Program-made: the position numbers and the translations under genes
The notes under the pieces: model-generated
Database searches by the model: none
What the model saw: only the letters and a program-made list of their open reading frames with translations
Told to the model about the DNA's origin: nothing
Source of the DNA: JABDIY01 sp963803845
Lineage (GTDB): Bacteria > Actinomycetota > Acidimicrobiia > Acidimicrobiales > SZUA-35
Reading direction: 5' to 3'
DNA: 64,000 nt
NCBI GenBank assembly: GCA_963803845.1
Contig: CAWDNZ010000005.1
Coordinates: forward strand, 1,860,001-1,924,000
In this document: piece after piece, positions 42,428 to 50,999 of the stretch
How positions within the stretch are numbered: position 1 is the first letter of the stretch
Layout: the number at the start of each line of letters is the position of its first letter

Positions 42428-43279
42428 ATGACCACCGAGTCCCAGCAGTACCGCCGCAATCTCATCCGTGAGATGACCTACGAGCTCATCCCGATGAAGA
42501 GCGTAGAGAAGGCCATCGTCGACCTCGCTCCCGGATCGAAGGTGTCCGTCACGTGCTCCCCGGTGAAGGGCATCGATGCAACGATGCAACTCACCGAGGA
42601 AATCAGACGGCTCGGCCATCACCCCGTCCCTCACATCGCTGCCCGCCTGGTGGAGTCACACGAACACACCAAGCTGATTGCGAAGTGGCTGCAGTCCGAG
42701 GGTCTGACCACCCTTTACATCATCGGCGGTGACGCCTCCAAGCCGGCTGGCCCGTACAACGAAGCATTCACCTTCCTCCGCGACCTTCTAGACGAAGGGC
42801 CCGGGCTCAGCACGGTTGGTGTTGGCAGCTATCCCGACGGTCATGCGCTGATCGATTCGGCAATCTTGAAGGACGTCCTCCACAAGAAACAGGCATTGCT
42901 CGCCGAGGCCGGCGTTGCCGGCTATGCCAGCACCCAGATGTGCTTCGACCCCAACACCATACGAACCTGGCTCGAGTCCGAACGAGCCGACGGTTTCACC
43001 CTTCCAGTGATGCTGGGGATCCCCGGTGTGATCAATCAGGCGAAGCTCCTTTCCATGGGCGTCCGGCTCGGAATCGGTGCTTCGCTTCGCTATCTGCGCA
43101 AGAACAGAGCCAGCGTTTCCCGCATGTTGGCCCCCGGTGGCTATGACCCCAACCAGCTCCTCACGCCTATGGAGAACGACCTGGAGCGTCTCGGGATCAC
43201 CGGTCTCCACTGCTTCACGTTCAACCAGGTGGAAAACACCCGGGTATGGGCCGAAGCAACTGTTGAAGACCTGTCTTAA
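42428..43279 (+). CDS. metF: Methylenetetrahydrofolate reductase
   Basis: A 283-residue TIM-barrel flavoprotein of the MTHFR family. VSVTCSPVKGID, HHPVPHIAARLV, LYIIGGDASKPAG, GSYPDGHALID, TQMCFDPNTIRTW and MLGIPGVINQAKLL are the recognisable loops. It is 12 bp downstream of fhs and clearly in the same operon. With fhs and formate dehydrogenase nearby it may oxidise methyl-THF to methylene-THF as part of C1 dissimilation rather than only supplying methionine synthesis. I see no separate MetV-like partner in the window. Confidence 0.9.
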   Translation: MTTESQQYRRNLIREMTYELIPMKSVEKAIVDLAPGSKVSVTCSPVKGIDATMQLTEEIRRLGHHPVPHIAARLVESHEHTKLIAKWLQSEGLTTLYIIGGDASKPAGPYNEAFTFLRDLLDEGPGLSTVGVGSYPDGHALIDSAILKDVLHKKQALLAEAGVAGYASTQMCFDPNTIRTWLESERADGFTLPVMLGIPGVINQAKLLSMGVRLGIGASLRYLRKNRASVSRMLAPGGYDPNQLLTPMENDLERLGITGLHCFTFNQVENTRVWAEATVEDLS

Positions 43280-43289
43280 CGGGTCTCGA

Positions 43290-43310
43290 TTCGGGCGATC
43301 GATGCCCGAA
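43290..43310 (+). terminator. Possible terminator hairpin after metF
   Basis: TTCGGGC (43290-43296) pairs perfectly with GCCCGAA (43304-43310) around a 7-base loop, 11 bp after the metF stop. No strong T-tract follows, so the evidence is moderate. Confidence 0.45.
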
Positions 43311-43351
43311 ACTCGATATTGGTTACACAACGGTTACAGCCATCAGCCACA

Positions 43352-43795
43352 ATGGAGGTAGTGGGCGATGGCACAAGAATCGACAGGGTCTATTTTCAAC
43401 ACACGGCTCAATTAGCCGTGGGCCCTGGGAGCGCGCTCATTCGAGACTTCCTTTCGGCAACGTTGGGGATGCGCATGTGTTTGGCGCTGATCGACCGGCC
43501 GGACGGAAAGTTCACGCTCGTCCTCGACAACGAATGGATCGGGCTGGGTGTCCGAATCCGGGATCTGGACCCCGGTGCAACCCTGACCGATGATTTCGAG
43601 ATCCCCCGCCAGGCAGTGAAAGCCGTCATCGCCGGCTGGCCCGCTGACTGGGACGCTGACGCGTCACCAACTCTGTCGACGCACTACTCCGCCGACAGCA
43701 TTCCTCACTTATCGGTGAACGATGCCAAGGTCCGCTCCGATGCACCCTCGGTAACTTCTACCGATGAGCCGGCAGCTCGAATATCAAACAACTAG
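43352..43795 (+). CDS. Hypothetical protein
   Basis: A possible 147-residue protein (MEVVGDGTRIDRVYFQH...) with a plausible globular composition (LALIDRPDGKFTLVLDNEW) and a Ser/Thr/Ala-rich tail. I recognise no family. The start could also be 43319. It lies between the metF hairpin and the MFS gene on the same strand, and nothing better occupies this interval. Coding status is uncertain. Confidence 0.4.
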   Translation: MEVVGDGTRIDRVYFQHTAQLAVGPGSALIRDFLSATLGMRMCLALIDRPDGKFTLVLDNEWIGLGVRIRDLDPGATLTDDFEIPRQAVKAVIAGWPADWDADASPTLSTHYSADSIPHLSVNDAKVRSDAPSVTSTDEPAARISNN

Positions 43796-43900
43796 TTCAG
43801 TAATCTCTGTCACGTTCCTGTCCGTCGGGCCCCAAATGAGGCACACTTTGGATCCGAGCGAATCCTGGTTCCCAGCGCTCCCGACGTAAACGGATACCTC

Positions 43901-45208
43901 TTGACGGATTCGCTCTACACCACCATCGCCGACACCCCGCCCGATGTCGATTCCACCCCGACCGACGCCCAAGGCGCCGCGCCATTTTCGATAGTGGGCG
44001 CCACCTGGGCACTGTTCTGTGGGCTTGCCTTCCTGATGATGGGCAACGGGCTGCAAAGCTCGCTGGTTGGGCTCCGGGCCGAGTCCGAAGGTTTCTCTAC
44101 CACGGTCACCGGCATCGTGATGTCGTTCTACTTTGTGGGTTTTCTCTTCGGAACGCGCATCGCCAATCGAGCGTTGCGAAACGTCGGCCACATTCGAGTC
44201 TTCTCCGCTCTCGCCAGCATCGCCTCCAGCTCGGTCCTGATCTACGCCCTCTCGGTGAATCCCTACACGTGGGCCATGATGCGATTCGTCACCGGGCTGT
44301 GTTTTGCCGGTCTTTACGTTGTGGTGGAGGGCTGGCTGAACAACATGGCCACCAACGAAAACCGGGGTCGAATCATGGCCTCCTACATGGTGATCTCGAT
44401 CGGCGGCGTCGGCGCAGGCCAGGTCTTCCTCACCACGGGAGCAACCGGGGGCTCCGACCTCTTCATCGTGTCAAGCGTTCTCGTCTCCTTGGCACTGGTT
44501 CCGATAGCGCTCAGCAACACCAGCACACCACCGCTGTATACCCCAATAGCGATGCCGATTCGCGAGATCTGGCGAATCGTTCCAACCGGTCTCACCACTT
44601 CCTTCCTTACCGGCATTGGCAACGGCGCTCTCTTCGGTATGGGAGCGGCCTACGCCAGCGCGGCCGGACTGTCGCCGGGCCGAATCGGCCTCTTCATTCT
44701 CATGCCCATGATCGGTGCCGTGATCTTCCAATTCCCGATCGGGACCATTTCAGACCGCGTATCACGGCGTGCCGTGATCTTCGCAGTGGCGCTGGCGGCC
44801 ACGATCGTGCCGCTGGCGTTGGAATGGACCGAGCCCAATTCACGCCTGTCGTTTGTGCTCATGTTCCTGCTGGGTGGTGCGGTATTCCCGTTGTACTCGC
44901 TGGGAATCGCCTATACCAACGACTGGCTCCCAGGCGAACAGATCGTTGGCGCAGCCGGTCAGCTCGTGCTTACCAACGGCCTCGGTGCAGTCCTGGGGCC
45001 ATTCGTTGCTTCTGCATTCATTACGGGTTTTGGGAACCAGGCGTTCTTCCTAAGCCTGGCCCTTGCCCACGGTCTCCTCACTCTTTATGCGGGCTATCGA
45101 ATCATCGCCAAGGACGCCCTCCCGGTTGACCGGCAAGGCCACTTCGTGCCTTACCCGAGCCGAGCCTCGGGTATGGCGGCTGCATTGATGATCAAGCGAC
45201 GCCGATAG
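43901..45208 (+). CDS. MFS transporter (YcaD-like group)
   Basis: A 435-residue protein with 12 predicted membrane helices. FCGLAFLMMGNGLQSSLVGLRAE in helix 1 and GFLFGTRIANR in the helix 2-3 loop resemble the YcaD/UMF-type MFS subgroup; VEGWLNNMA and PIGTISDRVSRR are further family-like loops. The substrate is unknown; its place in an amine/C1 region makes a methylated amine or C1 compound possible but not shown. It starts at TTG 43901; the first 25 residues are a soluble tail. Confidence 0.87.
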   Translation: MTDSLYTTIADTPPDVDSTPTDAQGAAPFSIVGATWALFCGLAFLMMGNGLQSSLVGLRAESEGFSTTVTGIVMSFYFVGFLFGTRIANRALRNVGHIRVFSALASIASSSVLIYALSVNPYTWAMMRFVTGLCFAGLYVVVEGWLNNMATNENRGRIMASYMVISIGGVGAGQVFLTTGATGGSDLFIVSSVLVSLALVPIALSNTSTPPLYTPIAMPIREIWRIVPTGLTTSFLTGIGNGALFGMGAAYASAAGLSPGRIGLFILMPMIGAVIFQFPIGTISDRVSRRAVIFAVALAATIVPLALEWTEPNSRLSFVLMFLLGGAVFPLYSLGIAYTNDWLPGEQIVGAAGQLVLTNGLGAVLGPFVASAFITGFGNQAFFLSLALAHGLLTLYAGYRIIAKDALPVDRQGHFVPYPSRASGMAAALMIKRRR

Positions 45209-45257
45209 GAGCCCCACCCCGAATATCCCCGTTGCCCCGGCGAGCCTGGCGGTGCTT

Positions 45258-46295
45258 CTAGAGCAACATTATTTGGCCGGCGCCGGTTGCGGTTCGGCCG
45301 ATCACGGCTGCGGTGTTTCCACTTGCGGAAAGTCGTTCGGTGACCGCAGTGGTCTGGTCAGGATCGACGCCGAAAACCAGACCGCCCGAAGTCTGAGCGT
45401 CGGCCAACATCAAGATGGTGATCTCATCCGCCGACCCCGCCGTCACATGGCTTTTGATCCAATCCCAGTTCCGTCGGGTTCCGCCCGGAATCATCCCTGC
45501 CTCGGCCAGCTGGCGTGCGCCGGCAATAATGGGAACAGCGTCCACCTGCAGTTCAACATCTACGTGAGATTCCTTTGCCATGCGACCAAGGTGGCCGAGC
45601 AGCCCGAACCCAGTGACGTCGGTGCAGCCAGTAGCGCCTGCGTCGAGGGCGGCTCGAGACGCAGATGCGTTCAGCCGAGTCATCGAGATGACCGCAGCCC
45701 CTGCCACAGCAGCGGGGGCGACGTCGGCTTTGATTGCGGTAGTGATGATCCCGATACCCAGCGGTTTGGTGAGGATCAGGTCTTGACCTGGACGCAAGCC
45801 GGTGTTGGTGAGCATCTTCCGCGGGTCAACCGTGCCGGTGACCGCCATTCCATACTTTGGCTCGGGATCATCCACGGTGTGCCCGCCAGCCACAACAAAA
45901 CCTGCTTCAAGAGCGATTTCTGTTCCACCAGCCAGTACTTCGCCCAGAAGTGCTGTGGAAAGCACATCGACGTTCCAGCCCACCAGATTCAACGCGAAGA
46001 TCGGCGTTCCTCCCATGGCGTACACGTCGCTCACCGCATTGGCGGCCGCCACCCGGCCCCATGTTCGGGCGTCGTCGACAACCGGAGTAATGAAGTCGGC
46101 CGTGGCGACGAGAGCGCGGTCCTCTGCCAGGCGCCAAACGGCAGCGTCGTCACCGGTTTCGGGTCCAACGAGTAGATCCGGATGTGGAGTTGGAGTCAAT
46201 TGGCTCACCACGTGAGCCAACTCGCCAGGAGCGAGTTTGCAGCTTCAACCGGCACCGTGGCTGAATTGCGTTAACCGAGTTGGCCGTTCGCTCAT
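45258..46295 (-). CDS. selD: Selenide, water dikinase (selenophosphate synthetase), itself a selenoprotein
   Basis: A 345-residue SelD read through an in-frame TGA at 46245-46247 (codon 17). The N-terminus MSERPTRLTQFSHGAG-U-SCK matches the active-site loop of SelD, in which Sec or Cys precedes a catalytic Lys. Downstream motifs are GDDAAVW, DFITPVVDD, ANAVSDVYAMGGTP, GGHTVDDPEPKYG, TDVTGFGLLGH and DAQTSGGL. The enzyme makes selenophosphate from selenide and ATP for Sec-tRNA synthesis, needed by the formate dehydrogenase in this window. Without read-through the protein would start at 46220 and lose its catalytic loop. selA, selB and tRNA-Sec are not in this window. Confidence 0.94.
46219..46247 (-). 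promoter_or_regulatory. Selenocysteine UGA and candidate SECIS hairpin of selD
   Basis: UGA is at 46247-46245. From 8 nt downstream, AACUCGC pairs perfectly with GCGAGUU around the loop UCCUG (46237-46219). Position and 7-bp stem fit a bacterial SECIS, although the loop differs from the GGUCU of the fdhA element. Confidence 0.72.
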
Positions 46296-46355
46296 GGGAG
46301 TGACGATACGAGTCAACAACGGATCCCGCTACGCCGTGGCTTGGCGCCCCAGTTG

Positions 46356-48827
46356 CTAGGAACGCATCCGGACGCCACCGGGGTCGAAGAGCGGAGCGTC
46401 GAGACGAGCAGCTTTGCGGCGCACCCCGAGCACTTCGATCTCGAACGTATTCTCGCTGGTCTCCAATCGGGCCGGTACATACCCCAAGGCCACCGAACAC
46501 TGGGAATGATGGGCGTATCCACCGCTGGTCACCCAACCGACAACCTCACCGTCATGCCAGATCGGTTCGTCACCGATCACGTCGGCATCCTCGGCGTCTA
46601 CCACAAACGACAGCAGGCGCCGTTCGGGACCGACCTCTTGCTCGGTGGCCGCCGCGTCACGACCGATGAAATCCTTGTCTAGCCTGACGAACGCACCGAG
46701 ACCGGCCGCGTACGGTCCATAGATGGGGCGAAACTCCCGAGCCCAGGTACCGAAGTTCTTGTCCAACCTCATGCTGTTGAGCGCATGGCCCCCGAAGAGC
46801 CGAACACCATAGGGTCCACCGGCGGCCATTACCTTGTCGAAGAGGATTCGCTGGTACTGAGCCGGCATCCAGATCTCAAACCCCAAATCGCCCGTGAACG
46901 TGATCTTGCCAACGAGGCAGGAAACGTTGGCGATGTCCATCCATCGAGTCCGCATGAAGCCGAACGCCTCGGCGCTCACATCGTCGTCCACGAGCGAAGA
47001 CAGGACCTCCCGGCTTTTCGGGCCGGCCAAAGAGAGACCCGCCCACTTGACCCCGATCGTTTCGAACACCACGGAACCGTCGGCGGGAAGGTTTCGCTCG
47101 AACCATCGCTCGTGGTAACGCTCGGCGACGCCGGAACCAAACATGAAGAACTCGTCACCGTGCACGGAGCCGAGGCAGGACACTGTGAAGTCACCGATGA
47201 GCTTGCCAGCAGGATTCAGCATGGGTGTGAGGACGATCCGGCCAGCTGTCGGCATGCGATTGGCCAATAGCCGATCCAACCATTCCCGAGCTCCAGGACC
47301 TGTGATTCGATACTTCGCAAAGCCCGTTGACTCGTACAGTCCGACGCCTCCTCGAACTGCGGCAACCTCGGCCGCCACCGAGTCCCAGGCATTGGAGCGT
47401 TTGAACGTGATCGCTTCTTCCGGTTCGGCGCCCTCGGGCGCAAACCACAGCGCCGTCTCCAACCCGAACGAAGAACCCCAGACCGCATTGTGTTCAGTCA
47501 AGCGGTCATAGATCGGTGAGGTGATCAATGGTCGAGCGCCTTTCAGATGCTCGTTGGGAAAGGTGATCCGGAACCGGCGACCATAGTTCTCTCGCACCTT
47601 TTCATTGGTGTAGGAGAGGTTGGCGTAGTCGCCAAAGCGGGCAACGTCCATACCCCAAATGTCGAATCCAGGATCGCCATCGGTCATCCAGTTGGCCAAC
47701 GCCAGACCCACGCCGCCCCCCTGGCTGAGCCCGGCCATCACCGCACAGGCACTCCAATACCCTGGTAGTCCCCGGGTGGGTCCCAGCAGCGGATTGCCGT
47801 CCGGGGAGAAGGTGAACGGTCCGTTGATGACCTGTTTGATTCCGGCCTCGGCGAAGATCGGAAAGTGCTGGAAACCAACATCGAGTGATTCGGCGATCCG
47901 GTCGAGGTCGGGTTCGAGCAATCGCATGCCGAACTCCCATGGAGTGTCCTTAGGAGACCAGGGCTTGCCCCTGCGTTCATAGGTGCCGAGCAGAAGACCG
48001 CCGGCCTCCTGTCGCATGTAGATTTCACCCCCGAAGTCGATCGCATGGAGCATCTCACCCTTCTGGGCGTTGTGTTCGGCGACGGCGGGGATGTCCTCGG
48101 TCAGGAGGTACATGTGTTCCATGGCCAGCACGGGGAGTTCTAGCCCCACCATGCGGCCTACCTCCCGGGCCCAGAGCCCGCCGGCATTCACCACGTGTTC
48201 ACAATGAATCACGCCCAGATCCTCGAGGATGTTGGAGGGGTTGGCCAGTTCGGTCTTGCCAACGTGGACATCCCATCCGCCGTCGGCTGCCCGGGTGATG
48301 TTGTGGGCCCACGTGTAACGGTAGATCTCGGCACCGGCTTGGCGAGCCGCCTTGGCGTAGGCGTTGGTGACACCGCTGGGGTCCACATGCCCCTCGTGGG
48401 CGTCGTACATGGCACCAACGAAATACTGTTCCTCGAAGATCGGGAGCAGTTCTTTGGCTTCGGCAACGCTGATGAGTTCGGTTTCCATGCCCAAGTAGCG
48501 GCCGCGAGCATGGCTCATTCGGAGCCAGTCCATCCGTTCGGGGGTATCGGCCAGCATCACCCCGCCGGTGATGTGGATGCCGCAGTCCTGACCAGAGACC
48601 TTCTCGATCTCCTCGTACAACTCGATGGTGTATTGCTGCAGCTTGGCAACGTTGGGGTCACCATTCAACGTGTGCATGCCACCAGCGGAGTGCCAGGTGG
48701 AGCCACTGGTGAGCTCAGCCCGCTCTAGTAGCACAACGTCGGTCCAGCCGGCCTTGGTGAGGTGGTAGAGGATCGAACACCCGACGACGCCACCGCCGAT
48801 CACGACCACTTGGGCTTCGGTTTTCAT
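46356..48827 (-). CDS. Dimethylglycine dehydrogenase-like FAD/GcvT protein
   Basis: An 823-residue protein with the same architecture as the gene at 37237. The FAD domain has VVVIGGGVVGCSILYHLTKAG and GSTWHSAGGM, the standard covalent-FAD His context of dimethylglycine and sarcosine dehydrogenases. An FAO-type linker and GcvT domain follow (YESTGFAKYRITGPGA, FTGDLGFEIWMPA, SMRLDKNFGTW). It should demethylate an N-methylated amino acid to give methylene-THF. The ATG at 48827 is 9 bp after the folD stop, an arrangement that puts a methylene-THF producer directly behind a methylene-THF oxidiser. Confidence 0.93.
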   Translation of the reverse strand: MKTEAQVVVIGGGVVGCSILYHLTKAGWTDVVLLERAELTSGSTWHSAGGMHTLNGDPNVAKLQQYTIELYEEIEKVSGQDCGIHITGGVMLADTPERMDWLRMSHARGRYLGMETELISVAEAKELLPIFEEQYFVGAMYDAHEGHVDPSGVTNAYAKAARQAGAEIYRYTWAHNITRAADGGWDVHVGKTELANPSNILEDLGVIHCEHVVNAGGLWAREVGRMVGLELPVLAMEHMYLLTEDIPAVAEHNAQKGEMLHAIDFGGEIYMRQEAGGLLLGTYERRGKPWSPKDTPWEFGMRLLEPDLDRIAESLDVGFQHFPIFAEAGIKQVINGPFTFSPDGNPLLGPTRGLPGYWSACAVMAGLSQGGGVGLALANWMTDGDPGFDIWGMDVARFGDYANLSYTNEKVRENYGRRFRITFPNEHLKGARPLITSPIYDRLTEHNAVWGSSFGLETALWFAPEGAEPEEAITFKRSNAWDSVAAEVAAVRGGVGLYESTGFAKYRITGPGAREWLDRLLANRMPTAGRIVLTPMLNPAGKLIGDFTVSCLGSVHGDEFFMFGSGVAERYHERWFERNLPADGSVVFETIGVKWAGLSLAGPKSREVLSSLVDDDVSAEAFGFMRTRWMDIANVSCLVGKITFTGDLGFEIWMPAQYQRILFDKVMAAGGPYGVRLFGGHALNSMRLDKNFGTWAREFRPIYGPYAAGLGAFVRLDKDFIGRDAAATEQEVGPERRLLSFVVDAEDADVIGDEPIWHDGEVVGWVTSGGYAHHSQCSVALGYVPARLETSENTFEIEVLGVRRKAARLDAPLFDPGGVRMRS

Positions 48828-48835
48828 CCTCGTTG

Positions 48836-49717
48836 CTAACCCTTCAACATCTGATAAGCGTTGTATGTGTTCTGCATGAGGCAGGCGATGGTCATAGGCC
48901 CGGTTCCGCCGGGCATCGGTGTAATCGCACCGGCCACTTCCTGAACTGACTCGAAGTCCACGTCGCCAACGATGCCCGCCTCGGTGCGACTGATGCCTAC
49001 GTCGAGCACCGCGGCTCCGGGCTTTACGTGGTCGGCGGTGATCAATCGGGCGATTCCAGCTGCCGCCACGATGATGTCCGCATCCCGACAAACCGAGACC
49101 AGGTCACGGGTTCGACTATGGGCCAAGGTCACGGTTGCATCTACTCCCTTGCGGCCAAGGAGAAGGACTTGGGGAAGGCCAACGAGCGTGGAACGACCAA
49201 CAACGACTGCCTTGGCACCGGCGGTAGGGATCTCGTAGCGCTCCAAGAGCCGCATCACCCCCAACGGTGTACATGGGGCATGGCCTGGATTGCTCCGGAC
49301 CAGTCGACCCATCGAGCGTTCGGTGAGCCCGTCTACATCCTTTTCCGGCGGAATCAGATTTAGCACGGCCTCGGCATCTAGACCCTCCGGCAGCGGTAGC
49401 TGCACCAGGATTCCATGCACCGCCGGATCGGCAGCCAGTTCGGCAACGACCCCTTCTACCTCCGCCTGGGTGGCATCATTCCCCAGCTCCACGTGTTGGC
49501 TGTGAAGGCCCGCCTCCACCGCCTTCTTCCGTTTGGAACCCACATAGACCTGCGACGGTTTGTCATCGCCAACCAACACCGTGGCAAGCGTGACCTCGGG
49601 CGAGCCATCGGCCGCCACTCGTCCGGCGAGTTCGGCGATCAGCTCGTCACGAACGCGTTTGCCGTCAATCAGAATTGCTCCCCCGGCGGTGTGTTCAACA
49701 GTTCCAGTGGTAGCCAT
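48836..49717 (-). CDS. folD: Methylenetetrahydrofolate dehydrogenase/cyclohydrolase
   Basis: A 293-residue FolD. ATVLVGDDKPSQVYVGSKRKKA contains the catalytic Tyr-x3-Lys region; HGILVQLPLPEGL, PEKDVDGLT, PCTPLGVMRLL, VVVGRSTLVGLP and GGTGPMTIACL follow in the usual order. The conserved PVGVGPMT ending is PGGTGPMT here. It oxidises methylene-THF to formyl-THF, linking the dehydrogenase just downstream to fhs. I use ATG 49717; an alternative lies at 49750. Confidence 0.96.
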   Translation of the reverse strand: MATTGTVEHTAGGAILIDGKRVRDELIAELAGRVAADGSPEVTLATVLVGDDKPSQVYVGSKRKKAVEAGLHSQHVELGNDATQAEVEGVVAELAADPAVHGILVQLPLPEGLDAEAVLNLIPPEKDVDGLTERSMGRLVRSNPGHAPCTPLGVMRLLERYEIPTAGAKAVVVGRSTLVGLPQVLLLGRKGVDATVTLAHSRTRDLVSVCRDADIIVAAAGIARLITADHVKPGAAVLDVGISRTEAGIVGDVDFESVQEVAGAITPMPGGTGPMTIACLMQNTYNAYQMLKG

Positions 49718-49806
49718 GAGACTGCAAACTAGCCCGTGAATTCGCGCCACTTCTCACGAAGCGATGATTTGCCGCCTGATGAAAGGCTGATTTCCGCCGG
49801 AGCGGC

Positions 49807-50371
49807 CTACAACGAGTACTCGCGGCCGAACTCCGGTCGAATTTCTTCTTCGCCCGCCAACCACAGGGGCAGAAGTCTGCGGGGGATTCGCACGGGGCCC
49901 GAGTCGAGATTTCGTGTCCCGAGCAGCACATCAAACAGTGGCGTAGTCACCCCGAAGTTGCGTTGAGGTGAAGTGAAATGGTGTTGAAGATGGTGCCGCC
50001 ACACCCAGCGGCTCACTCGATTTCGGGGTGGTCGGTGATGGATCGAGTCGTGCACCCGCGTGTAGCCAACGTGACCTGCGAGAAAGCCGAGGCCTACCGG
50101 GGCAGCACGGCTAACACCGCCCAACAGCGGAGCGGGTAAAGCCGTGAACAGCACGAGGCCGGGGAGACGGCTGGCGAGAAAGTCTCGGTTGAGGCCGATG
50201 GCGGTGGTATGGAACGGATTCCGGTGGTGATCGAGGTGCTCGGTGGCAAACCCGTTGCGTTCTAGATCGCAGCCGGGCGTCATGCATGATCCAGCGATGC
50301 ATGCCGTATTCGGTGGCCGACCACGCCAGCAGCCCCGCACCGAGACGGAGTGCAGGAGTAATCATCGCCAT
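49807..50371 (-). pseudogene. Fatty acid hydroxylase/sterol desaturase-like gene, frameshifted
   Basis: Two overlapping frames make one protein of about 188 residues. From 50371: MAMITPALRLGAG...ATEYGMHRWIMHD; then, after a frame change near 50270-50280, ERNGFATEHLDHHRNPF, GHVGYTRVHDSIHH and WRHHLQHHFTSPQRNFGVT. The clustered HxxxH/HxxHH motifs are those of the membrane di-iron hydroxylase family, with hydrophobic segments between. The break falls at a short CCC/GGG run, so either one base is lost or gained in assembly or the gene is dead. The substrate is unknown; relatives hydroxylate sterols, carotenoids or fatty acids. Confidence 0.8.
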
Positions 50372-50438
50372 TGCTCCACGCTAGAACACCACGGCACCGC
50401 GCGGCCATCACCAATTGGTCGGCCAGCCACAGGCGCTG

Positions 50439-50999
50439 TCAGTCGTTGTCGGTCAAACCGGCGCCGGCGCCGCTGGCCCGGGATCGCTCCGAGCTGGGAA
50501 CGTAGATTCTAGCCGCCAGAACCCCAAGGGCCTTCCAGTCCGCGTGGTCCACTACCTGCTGCGCCGTCGCTGGGGGGCTTGTGGACGCGACCACCGCTAC
50601 CGATCGGACCGAAACTGGGCCGCTGCCGATCGATCCCGCCAAGTCCCCCGCACCAATCGCAGCCGACCAGTCCGCTGCAGTCAGCTCGAAGCGAAGCCCT
50701 AACACCTCGGCGGCCGGTCCGCACAATGCAGCAAACAACACCACATTGCCTTCCACCGTGACCGACTCCCCTTCCGCAGCGATGACCGCATCGATCGCGC
50801 TGACGACCGCTGCGAAGTCATCCCTGCGATGAATTGCTCTCAGAACGATCCCAACGCCATCCTGACCGCGCTCACAAAACCACTGCACCGCAGCGGCCAC
50901 ATCCGCAGCGGTGCCCGGATCGGTGCCTGTACCGATGAGGGCTTTGCGAGTGGTGGTCTCTACCTCGTTCAGGGAGAGACGCACCGCGTCTGCCCTCAC
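50439..50999 (-). CDS. DUF3726 protein
   Basis: A 186-residue protein. The opening VRLSLNEVETTTRKAL and the later AAAVQWFCERG match my memory of DUF3726, a family of unknown function found in methylated-amine and betaine gene clusters. GTG 50999 overlaps the upstream stop by 4 nt (GTGA), supporting this start over an ATG at 51023. No catalytic motif is evident. It is the third gene of the dipeptidase / unknown / DUF3726 operon. Confidence 0.75.
   Translation of the reverse strand: MRADAVRLSLNEVETTTRKALIGTGTDPGTAADVAAAVQWFCERGQDGVGIVLRAIHRRDDFAAVVSAIDAVIAAEGESVTVEGNVVLFAALCGPAAEVLGLRFELTAADWSAAIGAGDLAGSIGSGPVSVRSVAVVASTSPPATAQQVVDHADWKALGVLAARIYVPSSERSRASGAGAGLTDND

Noticed and set aside
46220..46295. 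Treating SelD as starting at the internal codon 46220
   Set aside because: That start lacks the catalytic Sec/Lys loop; the upstream frame across the UGA restores it exactly.
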